64,000 bases of DNA from Allodiplogaster sudhausi (Eukaryota; Nematoda; Chromadorea; Rhabditida; Diplogasteridae): NCBI GenBank assembly GCA_945643635.1, contig CALZFC010000305.1:352001-416000 (forward strand). The letters run 5' to 3'. Within the stretch, counting starts at the first letter, position 1. Each line of letters opens with the position of its first letter. Both the position numbers and the translations under genes were made by a program. The notes below the pieces were generated by a model that was not told where the DNA came from, did no database searches, and saw only the letters and a program-made list of their open reading frames with translations. This document shows positions 12,290 through 21,951 of this stretch, one piece after another.

Positions 12290-12458
12290 CGAAAGTGGTA
12301 CAATGTCACATTTTCTGTTCTCGCATCGCCTCGTCCCTCCTTGCCACCAAAATGTGACATCCGTTGTCACAATTCTCTTCGGCGGCCGCTTGCGTGTCAC
12401 ATTTTTGGTCACAATTTTGGATGGAACATTAATTGTGCGTCACATTTTTTTCTGTGTG
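12290..12458. repeat. Right subterminal TGTGAC/GTCACA motif cluster and terminal inverted repeat
   Basis: TGTCACA and TGTGACA motifs repeat here as at the left end, ending in the CTGTGTG tip. The block GGTCACAATTTTGG followed by TGGAACATT is the inverse of a block at about 6265-6300 in the left end. Confidence 0.65.
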
Positions 12459-13499
12459 TATGCCGCATATGAAGCCGTTGGGTGATGCTGTTTTGACGTA
12501 TCCCGCACAGCACGCGTCAGCTGGAAACGAACACATCGCTTCGGGGCAGCTCGACGTTTCGGAACCGGGCTCGCTCCTGCATAGCTCATGCTCTGTCTCT
12601 TTTTTGAAAGTATTTGAACAAGCTGGGAAATAGACGGATGGGGCTATTATCTCGGCGGCTACAGGTGTACTTTGTTGTGGCATTGCAGCGAGAGAGAAAT
12701 AGAAAAAGAAGAATAAAGACATCGACTTTTTTCAAAATTCGCACCCGCAAGCGCCAGCAACTGAACAAGACCGTGTTCGCGTCTGAGTTCCACACATGCC
12801 GTAATTGGCGGAGCATCCTGACCAGGACGTCCAATCAGTCCATGTAGGCTAGAACGAGTGGACAAATTAATATTACGCGTAAGTATATTATGTTTATGTG
12901 AACTTAAAACTCAAAATGTCACATTGCCAGCCTTTTTTGATTAAGAATTCATTTATTGCCCAGAGATGCCAGAATTCTTACTGATTTGATATACTACTCC
13001 ATTTGCAATCAATAACTGACTGGTGGAAGAGTAGTGGTCGTGGTGGTCGTTGTGGTGGTCGTGGTTCCTCCGCGTAGAAACTGACGGGCAAGAATTGCCT
13101 AGTTGGCGCTCAAAGTAGGCGGAGCCTGCCAGGACTGCCGGCGGGGCAAGGACAACACTGCACACCCTTCCACCATTGACGGCGACGCCCACGCACTGGT
13201 CTGCCTGAATATTCGAGGATTCTCTTGAAATCCTCAAAAACAGAACAGCGACATGAATGTGCACTTCCCGGGTATTTCACGCAGTTTTCAAAGCAAGGCA
13301 TATGGTCGGCGCTGCTTGCTTTGATGTTTGGAAGCGAATCGCTAGTCCTCTGGAATCGAGTGAAAGTTGCTGCAGTCTATAAAGAAATCAAAAGCGATTT
13401 TATATAGAAGTATGTCTGAACATGGCGAAGATATAATCCGAGCGAATATCTTACCATCGGCGGAAGCAGGAGGCTGGCGAGAACAAATGAGCGCTGCAT
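12429..13499 (-). pseudogene. PAN-TSP1 copy C, frameshifted and with a transposon in its last codons
   Basis: The signal-peptide exon (13,455-13,499; MQRSFVLASLLLPPM) and the PAN-like exons are recognisable and close to copy A. The third exon (about 13,017-13,205) has lost about 19 nt before the Thr-rich part and about 10 more within it. The linker now reads in a His/Asp-rich frame (HDHHNDHHDHY) and the join to the TSP1 exon is out of phase. In the TSP1 exon (about 12,745-12,855) the conserved SATCG reads SANYG, losing a disulphide cysteine. The final exon still encodes CCAGYVKT and FICG, but then runs into the transposon for nine codons before TAA at 12,429-12,431. It is probably a pseudogene, though a shortened secreted product cannot be excluded. 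Confidence 0.75.
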
Positions 13500-13700
13500 T
13501 TTCTGTTGAATGAGAATCCTCCCAACTCAGCCACAAGCTTCTCACAGAAGTGGAATTACGACGACTGGCCCAAATGCTTTCGCCCTTCCTTCGCCACTCC
13601 TTTCCTTGTTTTGAAGTTTCGTTGCGTAGCAGCTAAGTGCTTCTCATCATATTTCTTCAAGCTTTTCTGTATCACGAGACACAATAAGGTAGATTTATAT

Positions 13701-16700
13701 TAAGAGAGGATGTCAGTAAGACTCGAGCAGGGCCCTATTATGACCTGCCCTAGGAATTTTTTCTCGAATTTCGTAACCAAAATTGATTATAATATACAAC
13801 TCGACGTGGTGAACACAATAAGCTGTATTTCAAAGGTGAAAAAATTTTTCCGCGCGAGACCCAGTACCGTAATCTTATAAATTCGATTGGTCATAAGTCG
13901 CTTCAAACTTATTATTAGACAACCGTCGAGCTATCATTGGATAGCTCATTGAACAGGCTTTAATTTTGATCTCGGACGATATTTTCTAAAAATTTGAGTT
14001 TAGCCCTAAAACACGGCCTAAACATTTCCGAAGGAGGTTTTTGGCCAAAATATGCATTTTGTGTTCATTTCCACAAAACTGCTCTAGCATATTCTTAAAG
14101 TGCTTGAAATTTGCTACAACATATGTCTTTTTCAGGAAAATTGAAGGTCTCACACTTATGTTCCTAGGCAAACATGATCCTGTGTCAACTGTAACACCGT
14201 GCAAGCGCATTCTTTGATCCATAATTGCGCTCAATGTCAATATTACAAAATCGTAAATATATCATCTAAGAGCTCTCACGAAGATCTTCAAATGTTACAT
14301 ACATTATTTTATTGAAAAGTTTCAATTTATGTCAGAAATTTCGTTACGTACTATTAGAAGGTTTAAAAAACTACTTTAAAAACATTTTCGCCTGTCGAAA
14401 CATACATCATAAGAAAGAGGATGAAATTTGCTACAAGATGAACCCCTTTCAATGGAATTACATTCATACGATCTTTTGTTATAAGCCATAAGAGTAAGAT
14501 AACAAGGCCTTACGGAAAAAAACTGTAGAAAAAAGGATTGGAATATTCTAATTCGAATAAACTAAAGTGTCAATTCTTGGGCGAAATGACAGCGACGCTA
14601 CAGGCACTGCTTTTATGATTTATAACAAAAGATCGTAGGCATGGAATTCCATTGAAAGGGATTCATCTTGTAGCAAATTTCATCCTCTTTCTTATGATTT
14701 AAGTTTCGACAGGAGAAAATGTTTTTAAAGTAGTTTTTTAAGACTTCTAATTGTACAGGGCGAAATTTCCCATCTAAATTGAAACTTTACATTAAGAGAG
14801 CCAATCTGAGAGATTCGACCAGGGCTCTATGTAAGGCTTATCGGGAACAAAATTATTTTTTGATTTTCTTTTCCTTCTAAAGGCTTATGAGGCATCCTAA
14901 AAAGACCTCAAAAACATTTTTTCCAAAAATTATTTTTTTCAGTTTACCATGGATATGCACCGAAAACCCGAAAAAACTCAAAAGATCATAACTTTGTTCG
15001 TGGTTGAGATATATTAATTTTGAACTATTTATTCAATTCCAAATGAAAGGCGCACAAAAATCGTGTTAATCACTTTTTAAAAATCTTTCATTAAATGCCT
15101 CATTTTGGCATTTTAGTATTTCGAGTGGTGCGTTTGGGGCATAAAAACCCCCCATGTTAAAAAACTGAAGGCACCATGTGAACGAGCGACCTTTTTTACC
15201 CCTATTTAAATGCCTTTTACTAAAAAACTCCGATACACCTGTTTCAATATTTTGACATGAAGCGCGCGAGTCTGTCAAAATGGCGCATTTTTCGGCCGCC
15301 GAGGCATGAGTGCAAGCTCATTCATCGATCCATAACTGCGCTCAATGTCAATATTACAAAATCGTAAATATATCATCTAAGAGCTCTCACGGAGATCTTC
15401 AAATGTTACATACATACTTTTATTGAAAACTTTCAATTTATATGGGAAATCTCGTTCTGTACAATTAGAAGGCTTAAAAAACTACTTTAAAAACATTTTC
15501 GCCTGTCGAAACATACATCATAAGAAAGAGGATGAAATTTGCTACAAGATGAACCCCTTTCAATGGAATTCTATGCATACGATCTTTTGTTATAAGTCAT
15601 AAAAGTAGTGCCAATAGCGTCGCTGTCATTTTGCCCAAGAATTCACATTTTAGGTTATTCGAATTAGAATATTCCTAATTCGAATTAGAATATTCCAATC
15701 CTTTTTTCTACAGTTTTTCCATAAGGCCTTGCTATCCTACTCTTATGGCTTATAACAAAAGATCGTATGCATGGAATTCCATTGAAAGGGGTTCATCTTG
15801 TAGCAAATTTCATCCTCTTTATTATGATGTATGTTTCGACAGGTGAAAATGTTTTTAAAGTAGTTTCTTAAGCCTTCTAATTGCACAGAACGAAATTTCC
15901 CATATAAATTAAAACTTTTCAATAAAAGTATGTATGTAACATTTGAAGATCTTCGTGAGAGCTCTTAGATGATATATTTACGATTTTGTAATATTGACAT
16001 TGAGCGCAGTTATGGATCGATGAATGCGCTTGCACGGTGCCTCGGCGGCCGAAAAATGCGCCATTTTGACAGACTCGCGCGCTTCATGTCAAAATATTGA
16101 AACAGGTGTATCGGAGTTTTTTAGTAAAAGGCATTTAAATAAGGGTAAAAAAGTTCGCTCTTTCACGTGGTGCCTTCAGTTTTTTAACATGGGGGGTTTT
16201 TATGCCCCAAACGCACCACTCGAAATATTAAGATGCCAAAATGAGGCATTTAATGAAAGATTTTTAAAAAGTGATTAACACGATTTTTGTGCGCCTTTCA
16301 ATTTGGAATTGAATGAACAGTTCAAAATTAATATATCTCAACAACGAACAAAGTTATGATCATTTGAGTTTTTTCGGGTTTTCGGTGCATATCCATGGTA
16401 AACTGAAAAAAATAATTTTTGGAAAAAATGTTTTTGAGGTCTTTTTAGGATGCCTCATAAGCCTTTAGAAGGAAAAGAAAATAAAAAAATAATTTTGTTC
16501 CCGACATGCCCCTGCTCGAGTCTCTCAGATTGGCTCTCTTAAAATAATGTATGTAACATTTGAAGATCTCCGTGAGAGCTCTTAGATGATATACTTACGA
16601 TTTTGTAATATTGACATTGAGCGCAGTTATGGATCGAAGAATGCGCTTGCACGGTGTTACAGTTTACACAGGATCATGTTCAAGCGCTTAAGAACCTAAG

Positions 16701-17143
16701 TGTGGGACCTTCCATTTTCCTGAAAAAGACATATGTTGTAGCAAATTTCAAGCACTTTAAGAATATGCTGGAGCAGTTTTGTGGAAATGAACACAAAATG
16801 CATATTTTGGCCAAAAACCTCCTTCGGAAATGTTTAGGGCCGTGTTTTAGGGCTAAATTCAAATTTTTAGAAAATATCGTCCGAGATCAAAATTAAAGCC
16901 CGTTCAATGAGCTATCCAATGATAGCTCGATGGTTGTCTAATAATAAGTTTGAAGCGACTTATGACCAATCGAATTTATAAGATTACGGTACTGGGTCTC
17001 GCGCGGAAAAAATTTTTCACCTTAGAAATACAGCTTATTGTGTTCACCACGTCGAGTTGTATATTATAATCAATTTTGGTTACGAAATTCGAAAAAAAAT
17101 TCCTAGGACAGGCCTTGATCAAACGATACTGACAGGCTCTCCA
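13701..17143. mobile_element. Nested inverted-repeat (foldback-type) element
   Basis: The left part from 13,701 to about 14,310 is repeated in inverse orientation at about 16,540-17,143 (for example the block with CGCGCGAGACCCAGTACCG near 13,850 and its complement near 16,990). Between them, 14,792-16,541 is itself a large palindrome: AAGAGAGCCAATCTGAGAGA at the left is mirrored at 16,520-16,540, with the centre near 15,670-15,700 in an AATTCGAATTAGAATATTCC repeat. A further unit at 14,270-14,770 occurs again at 15,390-15,960. Small open frames at 15,066-15,278 and 16,024-16,278 are mirror copies of each other with no known domain. The element sits in the upstream flank of copy C: the sequence resuming at 17,144 matches copy A flank at about 3038. 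Confidence 0.75.
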
Positions 17144-17224
17144 CAAATTTCCGAGCCTGTCTAACTCTCCTTTCATGCTCCCTCCGTCTCGTGCTCTTCC
17201 AGACAAATATCCAGCTTTCTCTGT

Positions 17225-17425
17225 TGCTAGTAAAGCTGTGAGAGAACTAGGAGTTTTGGTTGATGAGAAACTCTCGTTAAATGATTTCATTAATTCGGTA
17301 AGCTCTAGAGCCCTTAGTCTAGACTATGCAGTCTTTAGAATTCCGAAGTCAAATATTTGGCAGTATTATATTCGTGCTTATAAATGTTCCTTTTTGTATT
17401 ATGCAGATCAGTGGTGCTATTAATC
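17225..17425 (+). pseudogene. Fragment of a non-LTR reverse transcriptase
   Basis: The reading frame includes VRELGVLVDEKLSLNDF and then VSSRALSLDYAVFRI. These match the region after the catalytic YADD box in CR1/jockey-type reverse transcriptases (pattern LGVLxDxxLSFxxHI...RALRLxYxLFRxF). It lacks the catalytic core and stops at the border of a small MITE. A dead remnant. Confidence 0.6.
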
Positions 17426-17795
17426 TAGGAAGAAAACGGGGCGAAAGTTGAGCTCAACTTTTTAACAAAAAAGATTGAGGGTGAACTCTGAAAAGAGCGG
17501 ATTAGTATGGAAAAGAAGAAAGATGGGCCCAACTTATTCCAAAAAGATCCCAACTTTAAAAAGCGTGCTCAGCCAAAGTGGTCAACATAATGGTCAACTC
17601 TTTTTCTAACAGCAAGAGTGTGGAAGACGAGAGAGGGAAAAGGAAGCTATAAATCATTACTCCGTTTGGTCTCTCATTTTTGTGTACTCTCTCGCCGAGA
17701 AAAAAAGTTGACCTCAAAATGCCAGTGAAAATGAGACATTGCGTCTCGATGCCTCCGTTTTCGTCCAGCTTTCTTTTTTCCTAGATTAGCACCAC
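17409..17795. mobile_element. Small MITE with GTGGTGCTA inverted ends
   Basis: GTGGTGCTATTAATCTAGGA at the left is mirrored by TCCTAGATTAGCACCAC ending at 17,795. AGAT flanks both sides (17,405-17,408 and 17,796-17,799), a possible 4-bp target duplication. It is about 390 bp with no coding capacity. It directly abuts the reverse transcriptase fragment. Confidence 0.55.
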
Positions 17796-17799
17796 AGAT

Positions 17800-18918
17800 A
17801 ATTAGAGAATGTTCAGAAAGTTTTTAATACTATTTCAACCCATTTTTCTTTTTCTTCTTTTAGAATTACATACAGCTTTTCCTGTAAACATGTGTAACCA
17901 GTGAAATTTCACCTCTTTCTCTCTTTCAGAGAACGGAATTTTTTTTATCCGCATGTGGGATTTTGAAACCTAGATAAATGACATAAGACGCGAACAGACG
18001 TTATCCCATAGGCCGACCAAGCCGCTGCATGGAAATGTGAAGGGTGGAGCGGCATGGACAATGTTTTGCCCGATCAGGAGGCAACTTTCAGTGGATATTT
18101 TACCGTAGGCAAAAAATGTTATTGGGCATAAGTTTTAAGATTTTAGCTTTATATAGAATTACAATTCGCCGCATAGTATGAGCAATTTTTTTGAAGAATA
18201 AATCCTAATACCACTTCACTGACAATGAGTGACCGGAGGGACGACAGACGACTGTGACCGAAAGCAGTGGGATAGACAATGCACACAATCCGAGACTCGC
18301 TCAAGGGCACATTCGATCCCCTTCTCAAAACACAGCAACTTCCCTCACAAAACGCAAACTGCGCACGTTCTCCGTGATTTACCCTTTTTCCTGAGTATAC
18401 AATTACATGAACGCCTACAATTTACCAAACTGCCCTTTCTAGGTGAACACAATAGCACATTATTCACTGAGGCCAGTTAGTCCTGAGGCCTTGATCAGAA
18501 GATGAGTGAGAGCAGAGAAGCCAGAATTGTCAGCAACGACAGTGGATGGAAGGAAGGCGAAACACGAAGAAGTTGGAGAACGTAGTCAGATGATAAGATA
18601 CGATTGAATAGGAGAACTCGGGGAGAAAAACACTTTATCTAACATCCTACATCAAGGAAACAAGTACGGGAAATCAGCCTGTCACCAAGAGCTACAATGG
18701 GTAGTCTATGTAATTTGGAAAACTCAGCGAACAGCATAAGAATAAATATAATTTGCATGCTAATGAGGAAACTAGAGGAAGGAAGGAAGGGTGGGAGATG
18801 AAGCAGTCCTATACACAGTTACGATAAAAGGCTGGGGCAGTTTATTGTGAGAGAGTTTCTACGTTGTTTATGAAAATTTATCCGATGCGCTTGGAGTCCG
18901 ACCTAGTCAGTCTCTATA
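17800..18918. other. Flank of copy D without a gene
   Basis: I see no supported gene here. The part from about 18,590 to 18,870 is diverged from 5,750-6,010 (shared blocks include AGGAGAACTCGG and TTTATTGTGAGAGAGTTT), so it is the 3' flank of copy D. Poly-pyrimidine patches occur near 17,840-17,930. Confidence 0.5.
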
Positions 18919-20066
18919 TCAGCCGCATGTGTAGGCGCCATTAGTAAATGCTTTATGGTGGCCATCACAGCAATAGTCTGGTGCCGGACAAAACGCTTCG
19001 GGACAGCTCGACGTTTCCTGTATATGGCAGGTTTCTGTTTCTCTTTTTTAAAATTAGTTGTAGAAACTGTGAAATAAAAGGACTGGGAAAATTATTTTGA
19101 AGGCTAAAAATGGACTTTTTATGGCATTCCTACGAGAGAGAGAGGAAAAAAAGAGGAATATCGACTATAGATCTTTTTTTAAACTCGCACCCGCACGCGC
19201 CAGCAACTGGACACGACCGCGTTCGCGTCTGAGTTCCGCCCGCAGGTGGCGGAGCATCCAGACCAACTTGTCCAATCAGTCCATGTAGCCTAGAACGAGT
19301 GGACAAATTAACATTATGCGCAAGTATTTGTATGTTTCTTTGCACGTGTCATCATTGTTCCCACTTATGCGTGCATGCAGAACTCAAAAAGTAACATCAC
19401 CATCATTTTCTTGATTATGAAGGCTTCGGTTGCTCCGAGATGTCAGAAATCTAGCTAATCTGATAGATCCTCTACGCTATCAATCACATACTGGCGGTGT
19501 GTTTGTCGTAAGATCCTCCGCGTAGAAGCTGAGAACCTCCCTTGACCCCGCCGCGCAGGAATCGCTTAGCTGCGCATAAAGTAGACGGAGCTTGCCGGGA
19601 CCGCCTCATTTGGAAATACGCATTCGCACGTCCCACCTTCATCGACTGCGACGCCCACGCACATACATATCTGCCTGAAAAGGTGTAGATTCGGATGAAT
19701 TCAGCAAAAATTGTTATGTAGATAAAATGAGACGCCTTCCTTATATTATTTCTAGAGCAAGTTATTTTATTTTATTTTATTAAAAAGTTCTTAAATATAT
19801 TATCATTGTTCGATATTCGTTTCTCACTTGTGCTGTTCTTGCGAAATAAACAGAATAGCAACAGGATTATGCACTTATCGGGTAAAGCATGCAGTTTTGA
19901 ACCGCTTGTTCTGATGCTTTTGAGCGACTCGCCAATCCGCTGGAATCGAGTGAAAGTCGCTCCGGTCTATAAAGAAATGGTAGGCAATTACATTTGTAAT
20001 AAAGTGAAAAGAATATCTTACCATTGATGACAAAAGGAGGACGGCGAGAAAGAATACGCACTTCAT
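18919..20066 (-). pseudogene. PAN-TSP1 copy D, several frameshifts
   Basis: The signal-peptide exon is intact (ATG at 20,066; MKCVFFLAVLLLSSM, GTAAGA donor). In exon 2 the CFENC region is shifted so that QNCMLYPISA is followed at once by TAA. In exon 3 (about 19,490-19,680) the frame CVGVAVDEGGTCECVF continues to YFMRS and then TAA, because one base is missing relative to the FERQPGDSC of copies A and B. The TSP1 exon (about 19,190-19,285) lacks five bases after SATCG. The last exon is open (ETSSCPEAFCPAPDYCCDG, ending TCG). This is the most decayed of the four copies. Confidence 0.8.
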
Positions 20067-20379
20067 TTTCTATTGAATGAGAATCCTCCCAGGAAGCTTT
20101 CTCTCAGACCTCCAATCCCCGATGACATATCCATCTTTTCGCCCATCCTTCGACAATCCCATCACTATCTATGATTCTCGTTGCGCAGCAGCCATATGTC
20201 TTCGTCTGCCATGCTAATATTTTGTGTGGAACATGCCCTATGACGAACTCATCTCGAACGGTCTTGGTACATCTCTTTGCCTGAGCGGGCAAGACGGGCA
20301 CGGCACAACAGAAAGAAAGACGAAGAGAGAATAGAGTGAAAGGGAAAGGAGAGGGCGATAATGCGAATCCAATGTGCAA

Positions 20380-20860
20380 TGCCCCTGGTCTTCTTCTTTT
20401 AATCCCTAACTTTCTCTTTCTCTTTCTTCTCTCCCTCCCTCGCAATCTTTCTCTCGCTCTCTCCCATTTTTTCTCTAAGCTCTCCGTCATCTTTCTCTCT
20501 TTCGGTTTCATAATATTTCATTTTCATTTTCTAAATTTCACTCTGCTCTATGTCTCTAATTCCTTCTCTTTCTTTTTTCTTATTACATACTCTCTTTCTC
20601 TTTTTCTCTCTTACTAAACCTTTTCTCGTCTTCTCTTCCTATATGTTTCTGTGTGTCTGTCTGTCTTTCTCTACATCTCTCTTTGTATATATCTTTGTGT
20701 CTCTCTTTCTGTATCTCTCTTTGTATATATCTTTGTGTCTCTCTTTCTCTGAATCTCTCTCTATCTCTCGTTCCCTGTATCTCTCTCTGTCTCTTTTTCT
20801 CTGTATCTCCCTCTGTCTCTCTTTCTCTGTATCTCTCTATCTCTCTCTTACTTCCTTTCG
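20380..20860. repeat. CT-rich simple-repeat tract
   Basis: Long runs of TCTCTCTTTCT-type sequence; a 30-40 bp unit containing TTTGTATATATCTTTGTGTC recurs at 20,680-20,745. The Leu/Ser-rich open frames here are products of the repeat and not genes. Confidence 0.8.
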
Positions 20861-21475
20861 AAAAGGCACAATGAGAACGGCCTTTCGGTGCGATCCAGTG
20901 GCGCCATTTTCGCAACTCGCTGCAAAAGAAACATAAGAACTGGCGAAACGGAAAGAGAGTGAGAAAGAGAGATTCATGAAATACCTTATCATTTAGAATG
21001 AATGAGATCTATGATATGAGATCATCTGCAGGCGGATTTCGCACTTTACTTAACGAGAAAGAGAAATCCTTCTGGTGATTTGAATGGAAGTTAATCAAAA
21101 GGTTTAAAAAAAGTGAAGCAAGGGAGAGAAAGACAGGAGGATAGCCGACAGCACAAGAAAATAGTAATCAAACGAGAGAGAGACAGGAGCGATAGTCCGA
21201 TAAAGGGGGGAAGAGAAAAAATGATAAGAAGAGACGGAGTGACCTAGAGAAGGCTAGAGAGAGAATCTGTCTTGAACGCATTTTGCCCCCTGCTTTGCAC
21301 CCTACAAAGCGTTTCGTATCCAAAAGAGCGCAAAATGTTCATGTATGTATGTATGTATGTACTCATGGAAATGTAAGATGTCCGAAAAACATGATTGTCT
21401 GACGACATTTTTTATCGCACAAGTGGAATACATCGCATCGGTCGTCATGAAAACCGGAACGGGACGCGAGGAATT

Positions 21476-21580
21476 CGGGACCGAGAAGGGGTCGGGACCA
21501 AGAAAGGTCGGGACCAAGAAAGGTCGGGACCAAGAAAGGACGGGACCAATAAGGGGTCGGGACCTCGACGAGTCCGGACT
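21476..21580. repeat. 16-bp minisatellite
   Basis: About five tandem units of AGGTCGGGACCAAGAA, with variant units at both ends (for example GGGGTCGGGACC). The core GGTCGGGACC is nearly palindromic. It lies downstream of the hydrolase gene. Confidence 0.8.
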
Positions 21581-21951
21581 ACATGGGAGACGTGAAGCTC
21601 AGGGGACCAGCCGCGGGCTCTCGCAGGGAGGAGAAGAAGGGAGACAGTTCCGGAGTCGGCTGCATTCTGCACACAAGCCGAGAGGGCACGATGACGAGAG
21701 TGCGACCAGAAGGAGAGAGAGCGGGTGAGAGAGAGCACAGCGAAGAGAGAGACGAGCCAGAGTGTGAGAGAGGAGAGAGCGCACTCGAACGGGAGGCGAT
21801 TGACGTTAGATCCGTCTCATACCTGTTAAAATCGGAGCCATTAATTGCATTTCATATTTTATTACAATATTTAATTCATTTTCATATACATAATATTTTA
21901 TTAAGTGACATAATAAAAAGGCGCCTAAAATATTAGCAATCAATGAGTGTC

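Larger units (their letters stand above)
6180..12458 (-). mobile_element. 6.28 kb DNA transposon with TA target-site duplication
   Basis: The ends are inverted: CACACAGAAAA at 6180 and its reverse complement ending at 12,458. A TA dinucleotide flanks both ends (6178-6179 and 12,459-12,460). Comparison with the uninterrupted paralogue A (around 1673-1680) confirms the empty site: the flanks join cleanly at one TA. Both subterminal regions carry many TGTGAC/GTCACA motifs. A longer inverted match includes a TGTTCCA block shortly before AATTGTGACC on both sides, offset by about 75 extra bases on the left. Inside is one multi-exon minus-strand zinc-finger gene. A TA duplication is typical of the Tc1/mariner group. 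I see no DDE/D transposase, so the classification is open. Confidence 0.8.

Noticed and set aside
15066..16278. Two near-identical 70-84 residue frames
   Set aside because: Mirror copies within the nested palindrome, with no recognisable domain; explained by repeat structure.
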